Shown here in pieces: positions 13,920-28,583 of a stretch of DNA of 64,000 bases. How positions within the stretch are numbered: position 1 is the stretch's first letter; the number at the start of each line of letters is the position of its first letter. The notes beneath the pieces were generated by a model. That model had not been told where the DNA came from and did not search any database. It saw nothing but the letters and a program-made list of their open reading frames with translations. Position numbers and translations under genes: made by a program. Origin of the DNA: Tubiluchus corallicola. Lineage: Eukaryota; Priapulida; Priapulimorpha; Priapulimorphida; Tubiluchidae. Location: the NCBI GenBank assembly GCA_030141605.1, contig JAQGDQ010000197.1, positions 343,673 through 407,672 on the forward strand. The letters run 5' to 3'.

Positions 13920-16227
13920 CACCATAAAATGATCAGGTTTCTGCTTGTTAAAACTGGATTCCTGACGCGAGCTATAATAGTTTACTCGCAGTTATTTTAT
14001 TACTGATTCAATAGGAGTTTCCGTTTCATATCATGCAGCCAATAAAACTATTTGTACAAGTTTCTGTCATCTTAACTTTGTGGTGACAGCCTTTGTGCTC
14101 CAACAACCTCTCAAGCGACTTACACCAAGCTCGGATCGCTGTGCAAATATGTCTCCTGATTTTCTGCTTCTCTTCTTTTTATACAAAACCCCACGAGACT
14201 GTCCTGACTTTGATTTATGTTTAATGATTTGTCACAAAACGCCATTAAGGCATGCGCATTACAAAAAGCAACCTTAGAACTATTATATCCCAGCAAATCT
14301 CAAGCCGTGACTGAGTGACTAACTAAAAGACTACCTCACTAGTTGGTTGACTTGCTGACTGACCGCATGGCTAACTCTCTTACTATAATTATATAGTGCG
14401 CTTACTAAGTGCCGTAATTTTTGAAATCTAGCATCATAACCACGAGTAGTTTGACGCAGCAGTTGTCTGAGTTTTTTTTTGAAGGGGGGCAAGTGCAAAA
14501 AATTGACTCGAAAATGAGGCGGATCATCTTGCAAATAGCTTTTCCGACTAAATAGCTGTGTGAATTACCGTGGCTGGTTGCAAAATCGATCCACTTTGGA
14601 AGCTGCGTGAATATACGCTGAGAAATATAGTCCTAATACTATATCAGAAACTTAAATGGTTGACAGATCCAATATAAACTTAATTACGTCTTCCCTGACT
14701 GAGCTGACTCGTTTGCAATGTGGTTTTGTCATACAGCTGTAAACCCCTGTCATGTATATGCAGGCTCGTGCGATATTAACTTGATGTAAATAATATTACG
14801 CATGCGCACATTGTAAGCAACAGTAAGTTGTGGATGACTAAACGGTAATTACTGGGAGTTGGAATAATATCTAATAATAATTAGGTATTTTAAAAAGACA
14901 ACAAGAAGAAACATATCAAAATAGGTTGAGAAAAGAAGGTTAAAAACACAGTGTCTAAAGCTCTGTTCGAAATAATTTAAAAATTGGTTTAGACGATTAA
15001 CTCTTAATTTAAGAAACAGCGGAAAGTTTGGAGATTTTAATGATAATTTTATCCTGCTGACTTTATCTTATTTTCAACAACATTTTGAAATGATCGCTTA
15101 GGCAATACATAAAAGCTACAAAATTACATGTTATCATTAACTTTTCAACTTTCGTTTGCTAACTAAAACTTAAGGGTTTTCACACCTAATTGGTTTCTAC
15201 GTAAAATTTTCGCTAGCCGTTGTCATTCATGTAGGGCTTCGCCGAAGACAACGCGTAATGGCTTCCCAGAACGCTATTTGAAAAGGTCATCTGTAGCTAA
15301 AAGCAATTCTACTTCCTAAATCCCTCAAACGAATTCAGTAGCTTGTATAATTTATCCGGAAAGGGCTGCCATATTTGCATTATCAAGTTTGCACAGTAGG
15401 AAACAGCGCGACATCTGCAATCTTGTATTAGGATTTTAGTCCCGCAACGTGAAGCCCTAATAGAAAGTATTAGAGACGGTGCAAGTAAGGGAAGATTGAG
15501 GAGACGATGTGAATCTTAATTTCACTATATGTGGTTGAACGATTGATGGCCATGTGAATGCTTTTGTATGGTGTCGTGAGATTAACTTCGACGTGTTTAA
15601 GTTGACCTGTCTTTTAGTGGTTCCTAGACATCAACTGAGCAATTAGCAAGGCCCAACAACAGCATTTTCAAACTGGCACAATTACACGACACCGAAACAC
15701 CAACATTACCCACAAATAATCAATAACGCGCGGAAGTTCCGCCTAATGTTTTTTTATGGAGAAATAATTCAGAAATAATGGAAGGTGTGGCAACAGCAAT
15801 TGGCAGCATTGTGGGCTTGAGGCCAGTATTGGCGTTTTTGGAGATCTCTTCAGATGAACTTTTTGCATTTTCTAGACAAACATCCAACTAAATTCTGTTT
15901 GATAAAGCTTAATTTTTGTGCGTTAACTGTAATGATTTTATTGCTTTTTGACACTATCCTAATATCTTATTGATATAAGCAATATAAACGAATTGCCGAC
16001 TACTAAGTAGATTTATGTGTTGTGTCTTAACTAGTTTGGTATCTTTGTTCGTTTATATGCACACGCTAATTTCTACTACTATAAAATTAAAGCTTTTCCT
16101 TAAACTTATTCATGGCGATAGTTCAAAATTTGTTACACCCATACATAATTTCGCTGTTTCATGGTTTTATAGTTTTCATTTTGATAATACGGAATGACAC
16201 GATATGACGTCGAACCTTTACGTTGTA
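13920..16227. other. Upstream flank of the TRPC gene, nothing recognised
   Basis: No coding homology, RNA gene or clear repeat was recognised. A 5' untranslated exon of the TRPC gene could lie here or further upstream, but I cannot place a promoter. Confidence 0.4.
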
Positions 16228-16505
16228 ATAATAATCAATAATAATATTCTTTATTTAAAGTCGGCTTTTGGATGAACAATTAACATAATCTCAAAGAGCT
16301 TTTGGGCCAACAGTAAATAACAGACTACAACTACATAACAGAGACTGTTATTTCCCCATTTTTACCCTAAATACCGCGCCCCAGGCAGGGCAACAGCATG
16401 TACCATTTTTAAAGTCTTTGGTATGACCAGGCCTCTGTATCGTACTCACGACTTCTTGAGGGAAAGCGGACGCGTTACAACTACACTAAACCATATGGTC
16501 TAAAC
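16228..16505 (-). mobile_element. Degenerate tRNA-derived SINE
   Basis: Read on the minus strand, the 16,505 side has a tRNA-like A/B-box arrangement: the plus strand shows GCGTTACAACTACACTAAACC and TCGTACTCACGACTTC, the reverse of tRNA-like promoter boxes. The 16,228 side ends in CTTTATTTAAAGTC, i.e. an AATAAAG tail on the minus strand. A similar tail stands at about 4.65 kb. Boxes are imperfect, so it is probably an old copy. Confidence 0.4.
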
Positions 16506-16712
16506 TCGTAACTTCACGTGTTATTGTGTTTTGCCAAAGTGTATTTAAAAGAGGTTTTTACACTTTGGCTCTGCCAACAATTCTGGGTGCAATAATCAGC
16601 AGCAAAATATAATATGGCTAAAGTTTACAATTCTCCACACAAAAGAAATACCGTAAAAGTATTATGACATCATTTCGGTAAATTAAATACATTATTATTA
16701 CTCTTGTTTCAG

Positions 16713-16874
16713 TTTGACACTCTCGTTGGCGAGGTGTTCAAAAGCAAGATGGATGTGGCGGGGAGCGAGGGCGAGAAAGAACCTGTTCCCATGAATCTGG
16801 TGCGCAAGGAACGTGATTTGACCATTGACGAAAAGCGATTCCTTCTTGCAGTCGAACATGGGGACATGCCAAAG
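16713..16874 (+). CDS. TRPC exon 1 (first coding exon)
   Basis: Starts after TCTTGTTTCAG, so at least one exon lies upstream. The first ATG is at 16,749 and gives [20 protein letters not shown], then the family signature [13 protein letters not shown]. The donor is AAAG|GTATTG, phase 0. The 12 codons before the ATG ([12 protein letters not shown]) are open and in frame, so translation might begin in an upstream exon; I use 16,749 as the conservative start. The sequence opens the ankyrin repeat domain. Confidence 0.9.
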
Positions 16875-19800
16875 GTATTGTGATTGTCGGCGTCCTAAAT
16901 TCTAAATTTCAATTAAACTTTATGTAATTTTCACCGTGAGCTTTGCCTTGATCTTTATTATGTTAATTATGTTAACTTCATATAGGAAAATAATTTGTAT
17001 TGGCCTGAATGGTCAGATTTTTTTACCAAAATATCGCTGCCACCGCAAGACTACCTTTACATAAGGTGACTTCCAGAAACAGTTTTACCAGCTTAACAAA
17101 AAAGGCAAGCAAGGAGAAGGGACCTGCTAACTTCTCAAACTTTGTCAGTTGTTCACATCTTGTGTCGTATTTGTGTGCAGTGAAGCACATTCCACACTTC
17201 ACTGTTGCTAGAAGAAAAGCTGCATCTAGTATCTAGATTAGAAACAATGATAAACGTGATAATTTCATTATTAGTGGGTTTATGGATGTGTCAGATGTAT
17301 GATATAGATCAAACTTCGTGTTGCACTGGTCGCAGGTACTTCTATCAGGTTCAATTATATAACCTTTGCGTATACGATAACTTTTACTTTCTATATAATT
17401 TTTTACTCTAATATCTAATTTTATGTCATTTTTTCCATACAGATTGTTAACATTGTGTGCCATAGTTTAGATTTACTTGTATGTGTTTGTTTATGGCTTT
17501 AAACTGCAATAGACTGATAAATAAATAACACAGTCTCATTCGAACGCAACAAGGCTTTAACTGTAGTCTCACTGTAAATTTGTAAATTTCTTGCTTGCCA
17601 GCAGAAAGTGTCATTACAGTAACTCCATTAAATTTTAAAATAGGCGTATGCATTTAAATTCGTCTACTAAATATTAAATTCGAGAAATAGTAGAATTCGC
17701 GGAAACTTGGAATGCACAGAGGGCTATATATTTAACATTAATATTAAAGCTAAATTCCAGCCAGGAATACACGAATTCGTGGATGAATGCAAATTTATAA
17801 TATCCTGCTTGTAAACAGTCAGTCGCGCGCACTTAAATTCATCATCTTTAAAAAAGTTACTTTTTGTATATTATAATCGGAAGTCATTGTCAGATGTAGA
17901 TACGCTAAATATATTTTATGTTTTTTTTTGTGTATTTTAACTCTGGTGTAATAATTTGTATTTGTGTTGTTTAGGTGAAATAAACTGAATTTGAATTTGA
18001 AATATTTGAAAAACTGGGAACACTGGCTGGCACTATTCGAATTCTGCTAAAACTGCAACTGTTTTTAAATCGACGCCGTTCTAACAGTTTGCATTGAAAA
18101 TACCGATTTTTTCATTCATTTTATCAACTTAAATTGTGTTTAATCGTCTGTCTTTACCGTTAAGTTAATTGCACGTCCTCATTTTATTAATATGCATAAT
18201 ATGCATTTCCAGAGAACTGGAGTACTTCTTCAATTATTTAGCAGTTCTATGTTTCTTACTACTCTTTGTTGTCATTTGTTCTTTTTTATACACTTCGTCA
18301 CACTGCATGTCAGAATCCCACATTCAGCGGCCTGACCTACTCAACGAAACGTTTGAGTCATGATCAGAGCCATGTATCATGGTGCCAAATATCTTATCGA
18401 GAACATGTCTATAAGTTGAGCCACTGACCCAGTAGAAGTGAATTAGGTTTGCGAATGATACCGCTCGAAACGAGTATCAAATCGCCAGCAGCCACACGCA
18501 ACTCACAAAGTGTGCATGTTTACCTACTCGGCCATGAGCCTCGCTACATCTTTTGACAAATTTCAGAATTGTCAAATTTTTGTAACAATTCATTTGTTTT
18601 CTTGTGCTGTACGTCTACAAAAAACAAACCTAATATGTCGCAAAACAAAATTTCAGGTGAAGCAGTTTCTTCAGGATGCTGCCGCAACAGGTCACATAAA
18701 CATCAACTGCGTCGATCCGCTAGGTCGCTCCGCCCTTCTCATCGCCATTGAGAATGAAAACTTGGAACTACTAGAAGTGCTCCTCCACCACAATGTGGAA
18801 CTAGGCGATGCCTTGCTCCATGCCATTAGTGAAGTCAACGTGGAGGCGGTGGAGATGCTGCTCAATTACGAGGAAGACAAACGCAAGGAGCAAGAAGAGA
18901 AAGAAAAGGACGGGGTAAGTTAAGGGAAAATTACCAATGATTATGGCTAAGTCCAAAAACATTACTTAATCACATAAAAACAAGAAATTAATATTAAAAT
19001 CGAAAGTCTAAAAACCTCCACGGGGTTCAATTCAAGACCTTTTGCTTTCCGGGCAGCTATGTAACCATTATATCACATAGGCTCAATAGTCCAAATGTCG
19101 GGAATGTCAAACTGAAGAATTTGTAACTTAGTCTGCATTTGAATGAGGGACTTTTATGGTATTAGTCTGCTTCGTGGGAGATCATTACCTAACAATTCTG
19201 ATTGCTGTAGCATCGACTTATCCGACAATAACAAGCTCTTCTGCTCAAAAGCCCAAAAACTGATGTCATCTGGCAAAGTCTAGCCTCTTCTCCTTTCATC
19301 TTCTGATGTCAGGTTGTCTCTTCCGTGCTAAGATGCAGGATTTGAGTCTCAATTCCTTACTTCGAAAAAGGTGTGAAATAAGTGTTAGTGCTATTTCAAG
19401 GCGAGTAAGTAAAAATTCAAGGCCTGCAACACCGAAGCCACACCTAACGCAAATGATAAAAAGGCTAGACTTTGTCAGACAACATCAATATTGGCCTGTT
19501 GAACAGTGGAGGAGCTTGTCGTTCTCTGATGAGTCGAGGCTGTAGCAGTTCATACGTCGCAAGAGACATGTATGGCAGTACTTACGTACCTAGGTACGTA
19601 GAACTGTGCAAGAAGAAGCGAAAACTGCATGTGAACATTCACAAAGGCAAAATTTTCATGCAAGGTGGTGCACCGGTGCAAGGTAGCAACCAGCTTCCTG
19701 AAATAGATGAAAATCCCTGTGTTGGGATTCCCTACAGTCTAGATCTCAATCCCATTTAGGGTCAGTACAGGTGGCAGAGTGATTAAGGTAACGGACTGTG

Positions 19801-22333
19801 GATGCTTCTCTGCTTCCAGCCCGAAATCGAATCTCACGACCACCTGTATTGGCGCAAACAGTTGTTATTTGTATCATTTATTTGTGGCGTCTTAGTGTTG
19901 TTGTATTCGTTAACAGTCGCTTATAGTTGCCTATGGCTAATGTTGTCTGTTGTCCCAGCGACTCTCAATAAGTATCTTTGTCATTTGTCCTGTGTATATA
20001 CTAAAAGATAAGGTGATAGAAAAACAGCCAACAAGTGCTGAACAGCCAACAGGTGCTGAAAATTTAAAACAAACTATCAAAAACGTATAAACAAAGAAAT
20101 TTGTGAGGAGAACTGTGAATTTATGGTTTCAGGTACGTCGATGCCTAGCAAAGGATATGATATTGCATGTTATGATAATGTAAAAACTAGATAAAGATAG
20201 TTTTGTCAAATTTCTTCAAAAATTGGCACTGGTCTTTGACTTTCACAAATCAAATGACTGTCCACTGCAGATTTACGTTACAGTGAACAACTGCTCCATG
20301 TAATCGATGTAGCTTCGAACTAGAAAGAAGTCAGTGCGGGGAAATTAAGCAAAATGTTCATATAAAATGGCAGCTATAGTATCCCTACAGTCATCAAATC
20401 GTCGTATACTGTAATTGAGTTGTTATCTACAGTAATGATGTGTTCGTCAATACCAACTCACACAAATTTGGAGTATAGTGGAATTGTATATCATGTAGTG
20501 CCGGATTAAGGCATGGGCTTTATGGGCTGCAGCCCAGGAGTCTCCGCTAGCTGAGAGACCTTCACAGATTAAGTGAAACTAATTTACTGTGAAAAAGTTA
20601 CTGCAGAATGAGAGTAAAAGTATGCTGAATTATCTCTTTAAAGGGACTAATTTAATTAATATACGGTATAATAATATACTGGTATTATTTTTTTGTCCAT
20701 CATTCCAACTCATTGGTACTGCTGCACCAATAATTTATTTATTGTAATTTGTACGTATTATATTTAATATTTCAAAATACAAAAATATTTCTACATATCA
20801 GAATATCATTTCTCTTTTTGTTGTGCCAGACTTGCACCCATCTATTTTAGCCTAATGTTGGCATTATGTTATAGAAGTTGAATAAACTGATTTGAAGAAG
20901 CCAACATTCATGCTTTTGTCAATTGTCACTGGGGGTCGGGCCTCACAACGTCCTGTAGGAGCCTACAAAATCATAATCCGAGTTCAGAGTGGTGTGATAC
21001 CTAATAATAAAAATAATCCGCATTGTGGGCTCTAAAATCGCGTCGAAACAACGTGTTTGTAATTCTCATAACAAAATTTTATGTTTGCCGGGAGAAAAAT
21101 TGTAGATAACAGAAAAGTATGATTTGGACATTAAGTGAACGGAGATTTAGTGGAATTGACCAATGAAGGCTTGTATAGTTGACTTTAGCGAATTCTTAAT
21201 CAAAGCGAATTTAATCAGATACATCTAACAAAACACGTAGCAGTAAAATTGAGATTTGATCGCTCTTTCATCACTGACAGTGTTAAATTTTCTACCGCAT
21301 CGTCTGCAACTGCCCACTTCAGGCATTATTATTGATTAATCAAAACTTGTTCTACCACAAGACTGCTCTGCTTGCTTAATCCAAATTGGTTGCATGTAGC
21401 AGTGTTCTCAACCTCCTCCATTTAGACTATTCAGAACGAAATGGATTGCTAATGTGTGCGTGTAGAGAGGCATTAGCGTATGCTCTGAGACAGTGGCTTC
21501 GACAATGCCACCACCGATAATGATAATTAACCTTGTCACACGGTTTCGTTCATGCCCAGGAATGCATTGGATGCTTAGGTAGGTACAGCTGCAAGCCTAG
21601 GCTAGGCAAAAGTTCTCCAAATTCCCATCATGAGGCACAAGCATAGTGGATATACGATTGGTGTCTTATATATTAAGGCCATTATCACCAATGAGCGACA
21701 GCAACTACTCTCACAAGAAACGATATCTTACTATGCCATAATTAAACCTGTGCACTACAGTGCAGTTCATCCAACGAACTGCAAGGCAACTGTTTTATAT
21801 ACTTACAGAGCTTTTAAAACCTCACACGATGTCCAAGTATAGGAAGCCGTGTATTAGCGATTATTTTGTCTTTCAAGGTTTTCATGGCTCCATTTCATCT
21901 TGTTGTCTTCCACGGTCCGGTCTTTATGCTTCGTGTTCTTTATAGCATTTTCGTGAAGCCGCCAGACCCAAAGGGAAACGGAAATAATGGCACACACGCC
22001 ATGCTTTGTCTCATTTGTCACGTGAAATCTTTAATGATCAGTGCATCATAACGATGTGATTCTTTTGGGATTAAGCCGGAAATACTCCTGCATTATCGCA
22101 GTGCTGCTCAGAAACCAAAATCTACGACGATGAACTAATGGTTCCTACTATCCAATATAAATATCCTGCATGAGATGCGAATCCCCCAAATTTGCGGAAA
22201 TACGTCAGTTTGTTACTCGTTATTTCTCTTATGAAAATACTTTTGACTTTTCAACTCCCAGCACGAGCCTCAAAAATGAATACTTTTTTGTTTTGCAAGA
22301 AGAGGGTCTGAGGGAGGGAGGGAGGGTCTGAGG

Positions 22334-22397
<64 letters not shown>

Positions 22398-25300
22398 CGA
22401 CTGATTGTGCTATCTGATGGTAATTGCCTGGCTACTGTGAGTGAGCAGGCGCCTAAAAACCAGGAGGTAAGTCGACTGAAGCAATATATGTCCGCCTGAA
22501 AACCACTTATATTTTATTTATAGTTTTAATTTGTAGTACTTTATTATGGTAAATGTATATTTAGATGAACTGTATTACGAATCTAGGCCTTTCCGGGACT
22601 TTCATGCAGTGCAAAATGAAACTAGAGCATAGCTCGAGTATGTATCTGTATATATGTATAATACAAATATGCATATAATACACTATATGCATATTTCCTT
22701 ATACGTAGAGACTCTACAACATATGGTAGAGATTCAATTATTTGGTATTATATATCTTATAATACCAAATAACTGGGTCTCTACCATAATTGTTTCCTCC
22801 AGTCTACGTGACCATTTCTTAAGTAACATGTAGCTGACTGTTTATCTAACCTCGGCTTCTAAAGTGCAGGCACGCTAGGTGTATTTGCAGAAGCTAAGGT
22901 ATACAAGATCCACAAAATGCAGCCATGTGGGAAATTAAATGTCACTGTAATATATCTTACTGCATATTTGTTGTTCCCTGCTGTAATGTACACATGCTGT
23001 GGTCAACATGTTATTAACTAAGTTCAAATAGATTAAATTTATTAACAATCGCTATATATGTCTAATAATTATGTTGTGGGTTTACACAAAAAAACATAAG
23101 TGTTATTATGAAATAAACTGAAATTATAGCACCGATGTTATAATGTAGGCAGGCAAATTTATATATCGGCTGCGAACAGTAAATGGATTTTTTTCTAGGC
23201 ATTCATGATAGACTTCTGTGCAATAATGCTTAAAGTTAAAATACAAAAACCATAACAATTCTTAATTATCACTGTAATGGTCACTTTTTTATGAAAAAGG
23301 CGGAGTACTTTTTCTTTTTTTGAACTTTGTGTCTTTTATCTTACAGAAGCTTTCACCCTACCCGACCTCAGCAGCAGCAGAGTCTATACAGCTAATAAGG
23401 ATCCGCTAGGGTGAAAGCTTCTAAGAGAAATAAAAGTTATTATTTTAAGACTATGCAGTCAACGTTTTTTTATGCTAAAATGGTAAGTCTCATGAGAGCT
23501 CTTTCATATTTTAGGCCGTTATATATATTGACGCACAGCCGTATTACGCGCCAAACCTAATGATTAGACAACAAAATCCATATCTATTGTTTACCCAGCT
23601 TGATTTATCACTTGACCAACTTCATCTGCAAATACACGCTGGCTTCATTGCCTTGTTAATAAACCGTGTTGGCTTCGTTTTGTTGGCACATCATCCCACA
23701 GTTGTTAATCTTTGATTGTTTATACAAACGGCAAAAATAGGGCGTTTCAACGTAAACGTAGACGAATTAGGCAGAAACTGCTTCTTTTTATAAAAAAATC
23801 CCACAATTAAATTTACATTGTTTGTTTCATCTCTCCTTTTGAAACTTTTTAATTGTTTATGTTTCTTGATACAGATCTGACGATAAGAACTAGTGAATTC
23901 TTGAAACGTTGTCATGCAGTAATAAAAACTTTATGTATTAGTAGGATTTTGTGTAAAAATGCTTCCAGCTTATGAAGAATTTCGTAGTAATTCTTCTTTT
24001 TATAGTTTATAAATTCGGTGTCCAATAAAATAACTACCATTAATAATATTGCTTTGTATAAAAATGAAAAAGGTGTAAGGCATTGAATTATACTCCTATA
24101 TTAAAAATTTAAATATTTAAAAACCCAAAAAGCTGGCATTATCCTAGCGACTCACAATCCCAATGTCCATCCGTAGCAAAGAAAATAATCATTATTAATT
24201 AAGCTTTTTAGACATGTATTTTTACTGAGCTAATGATGTGTACACAACTAATTTTTGCTAACTTTCACAAAAATGTAACTGTGAACTACAGCTAATAGAA
24301 CTCGTTCGGTTTCTTTGCAGACGCTGAACCAGTTATAAAATGGCTGATTCTAGTAAGTTAGCGCGGGAGTTAGACTTTTTTAAGTTTTAACACTTCTCGA
24401 AATGGGAAGCTTTAAAATAAAGTTGAAAATTTCCACTTAGATAAGGTTTAGAATTTAACATAATGTAATATAATCTTTATTTCATCTTATCGCGCACACA
24501 TACAATTATAATGCAAATGATATTTTGAAAAACATATTGTAAGAAAATGCAGCGAAAAACCAATTACTCATATCTAGTCAGTTGCCTGTTGATTAGTGAC
24601 GATCATTTTGTTTGATGTTGTTCTATTACAGTTAATAATACGTTAATAATAAAAATTAATTCTTATAATATGACATTAAATTAATAAAATAAGGAACCAT
24701 AGTTCATTAGTGACAGATGAAATAATAATATATGATAATCAATTTGAATGTTAATTTGTTTGACTGAATTTTATAACGCTGTTTTGCAGGAAGCGTTTCC
24801 GCCGCCGCCTCCATATGAACAAGTTAGAGAGAGTGCCTTCACGTCAGATATTACGCCTATCATCCTCGCAGCTCACCGGGACAATTACGAAATCATTAAA
24901 ATTTTACTGGACAGAGGTGCGAGCATACCCATGCCTCATGACGTGCGCTGTGGGTGTGACGAATGTGTCCAGAACAACATGTCGGACAGTCTTCGACACT
25001 CGCGCTCTCGATTAAACGCTTATCGTGCCTTATCTAGCCCGAGCTTGATCGCCCTGTCGAGCAAGGACCCCATCCTAACCGCATTCGAACTCAGTTGGGA
25101 ACTCAAGTATTTGAGCGGTATTGAGAACGAATTCAAGATGGAGTATGAACATTTAGCGAAACAGTGTCAAGAGTTCGCGGCCGTCCTGCTCGATCAGACT
25201 CGAACTTCGCAGGAATTAGAGGTCATACTGAACCATGATACCGGCTCGAATATGTTCGATCAGGGCACGTCGGTGCAACAACCGCCACCTAACGACCGAA

Positions 25301-28300
25301 TGTGTCTCAGCCGACTTCGGTTAGCCATAAAATACAAACAGAAAAAGGTGAGCCTTTGAGGTATTCTGTTAGTTTCTTGAGATTTCAATTTCCGTGTATT
25401 TCAACTTGCAAATTGCAATTTCTGAGGCCAGCTACTAAAGGGTGTAACGTAATCATTTCTTGTGGGTGCTGAAACAAAAAACAATTTATTGCATAAAAAT
25501 ATTGCCCGTAATGAAAGTACAATCTACATCATCCATATTTCGTGTGAGAGCCTCGCATGTCTCGCACAGCCTACAATATTGAGGGGCATGAATGGAGACT
25601 CAAAGAGAACAGCTAGGGTTAAACTCGTGATAGTTCAACATATCCTGTAGATGTCTCCCAAGCTTGCCTTTTACGTCGATCAATGATATGTCTTTGGATC
25701 GTCTTAGCCTCCATCCTATCTTCATGATATCTCCAAGGTGTTCCGGTCCGGGGGTGAAGTCCGTCAAATTTTCAAGTCATAAATTTCAATTTGCCCCAAT
25801 CTCACCATCTCAACATTGCAGGATATGCTAGATACACAAGGTTTCGACACTAGATGTTGAGGGCACGATAGATTCTCAATTACCTGAATAGTACCTCTGA
25901 TGAAATAAATTGTTCTATACTATTACTTGTTTTTTTCACCCCTCCCCCGCCATACTTTACAGGACACAGTTTCAATGATCATTTTGCACTAATTTCATAC
26001 TTTTACAACTTTACGTTTTTTAATTGATATTTTCACTAATTGTTATTGTGAACATTAAACTAAAATGAATAGAAGGTTTCAGGCGCCTAGATAAAGCTCG
26101 TAACAGCTTAAATAAAAAGTTTTTTGTGAAAATGGATTTCTAAATGCATAGCAAGTTTGCTTCAATACAGGCTAATTTGCTTTAATTCCATGCATGGACT
26201 TCAATAGAAACAGCAACATCGCTAATTTTAGCCACTGTCAAGCAACTGCCATATGGAAGTGACATTTCTGTACATCTCGTTTCGTCACAAACCGTTTTTA
26301 GATGTGAGAAATACAAAATCGTATTGGTAATAATAAAACCAACTTATCGAGTGACATGAAGCCCATCTGAGAGTTCTATTAAACATATAGATGGAAAGGT
26401 TACATCGTCGACGATCCCTCACTCTCTACATGCACACATAGGAATTGTATTTGTGTGCGCGAGAGACGGAAGTCAAAATTCTTTCTCCTGCTAAGAAGAC
26501 TGACGTCATCATCTGGCTCTTGACATTTCAAGGTCGAAACTCTAAAAGTCACCTTTTACATATAACACAGTCTGTTGCCATATACGGTAAAAGTACGGTT
26601 AATTATCTCGATTTTTCATAAGGTTGTGTACTAGAATGCTCATTCAACTGTCTTACGTTGATGACAAATCACACAGCGGGATTGCTTTATTAACTGCCTG
26701 ATGAAAAATAATCGTTTCGTGTCTGAGTAGCAGCACTTTTCTGTTTTTGGCGTGTAAAACAAACAAGATCCTGACATATGTCAACAATTAAAAAATTTAA
26801 CAAAAATATTACGCGTAAAATATATCAAGTTACATCTCATAGTTGTGTCGCTTAAAAATACAAATACTATAATAAAATAATTGTAATAATATAATTAATT
26901 ATATTAAATTATATTATTTTTTTATATTAAATTATATTATAATTATATAATTTCATATTATAATAATTATAATATGAAAATATTGTAAATAGATTATTAA
27001 AAAACTAATACTTTTTTAACATTAATGAAATTTTTAAACTGTTGAGTGCACCTAAATTAATGCACTAGGGAAACTTATCTGTTCTGTAGAAGACATGTTT
27101 CTTACTTGTCATAGTTTTGATGTAATTTTTTGCTTTTTGCAATAAACTCATCTAAATTATAACTCAAATAACATTTCCAGGTCAAGGGTTTCTATTAGGG
27201 CAAATTACTAGACGCATGTTTCCTACGTTTCCAACGTCAATGAATTAAATGTCTCATATTAAATATTTATGCTACAACTGGTAAATTTTAAAAATATATA
27301 AGCTCTACCTAATTATTTACCTATTAAAAAATAAAATGTCACGAGATCCGGTTTAGATGCATACGAAGGGCATACAGTCTTAGTCTTACTTGTCAGTTAT
27401 ATATACCTTTCTAATCCGGAATAAATTGAAGCGTGCCCAAGAAACCTGAGCCACTTATTAGTCCGATTTCAAATCGTCCGATTTGCCGAGCAAACACGAA
27501 TTTGTGTTACTGGGCTTCAGTCTGTGGCTTCCTAACCTGACTTGTAATATAAGCACAGAACAGCTCACTGCCACTGTCTTCCTGATTTAACCTGTAATGT
27601 AAGCACTTAACCGGTTACTGGATTACTGCATTTTGCATGATGCGTTCCTGTAATGACAATGTGTCACATAGGACTTTCTGTCATTTCAACGTACCATTCC
27701 TTGTGAGTGGTAAATACGAAAGTAATTGCAGCTTGCATCTCAGTCTAATGTCTAACTGCAAACAATTACTTCCAGCAAATTGATGTAACATGATTTAAAC
27801 AATTTTTTGTCGAGATCGATTTTTTTTATTACTCGTGAAGTATTAATATGGGAAGAATGAAAACTATAATTTATTAGTCTGAATTCTGACCTCACCGTTT
27901 GCACAGTTTCAAATTGTGTAACGTTTGTGAACGTTTATTGGGTAGTAAAAAATAACCGAAGTTTACAGTCATTGGTTAAGCAGGCAAAAATAGATCTTAT
28001 ATAATTTATCACTCTGAAATCCTGAATACACCCTGAATACAAAAATTAATGATATAGTTAGTAATAATTAAGGAGTTAGGAACCTTTCTGAGCTACCAAA
28101 GCCCTTCTTTTATGATGGCATGGTGACCTAAGCGTCCAAGTTGAGATCCTTATTAGCAAAAGTCAATACGTAATGATACTGTTGAAATTACGTTTTCGGA
28201 ACCGAATTTTGACTTTTACGATAAACCTGTCACATTTAGGCCTACCGCTTTCTATAACTCTGTCGTTTCATTAATACTTTAACATTTTGGTTACAGTATA

Positions 28301-28530
28301 ATACTAACACATTTTTTGCTTATGCCGTCTTCCAGTTTGTTTCCCATCCAAACTGCCAACAACTGCTAGCTTCCATTTGGTATGAAGGTTTACCTGGCTT
28401 CCGACGACGAAATATCGTTTATAAGGCAAGTATTATCAAGTGCAAATATTATTCTAATAAAATCCGTCGTTAACCAAAAGCGAGATCATGTTTCGTAAAG
28501 CGAGGGCACTGAATGCTTTTAATGTGTGCA

Positions 28531-28583
<53 letters not shown>

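Larger units (their letters stand above)
18915..24789 (+). other. TRPC intron 2 (5.9 kb, repeat-rich)
   Basis: Holds a SINE-like piece, a Tc1 remnant, a tRNA-like sequence, a hAT-like MITE, a GA microsatellite and a perfect 16-bp palindrome pair, all listed separately. The stretch 21,000-22,300 is somewhat less AT-rich, with short open frames I do not recognise. The stretch 23,430-24,790 shows nothing beyond AT-rich DNA. Confidence 0.8.

Noticed and set aside
18169-18363. Hydrophobic 64-codon frame in intron 1
   Set aside because: T-rich sequence gives apparent membrane segments; no splice context.
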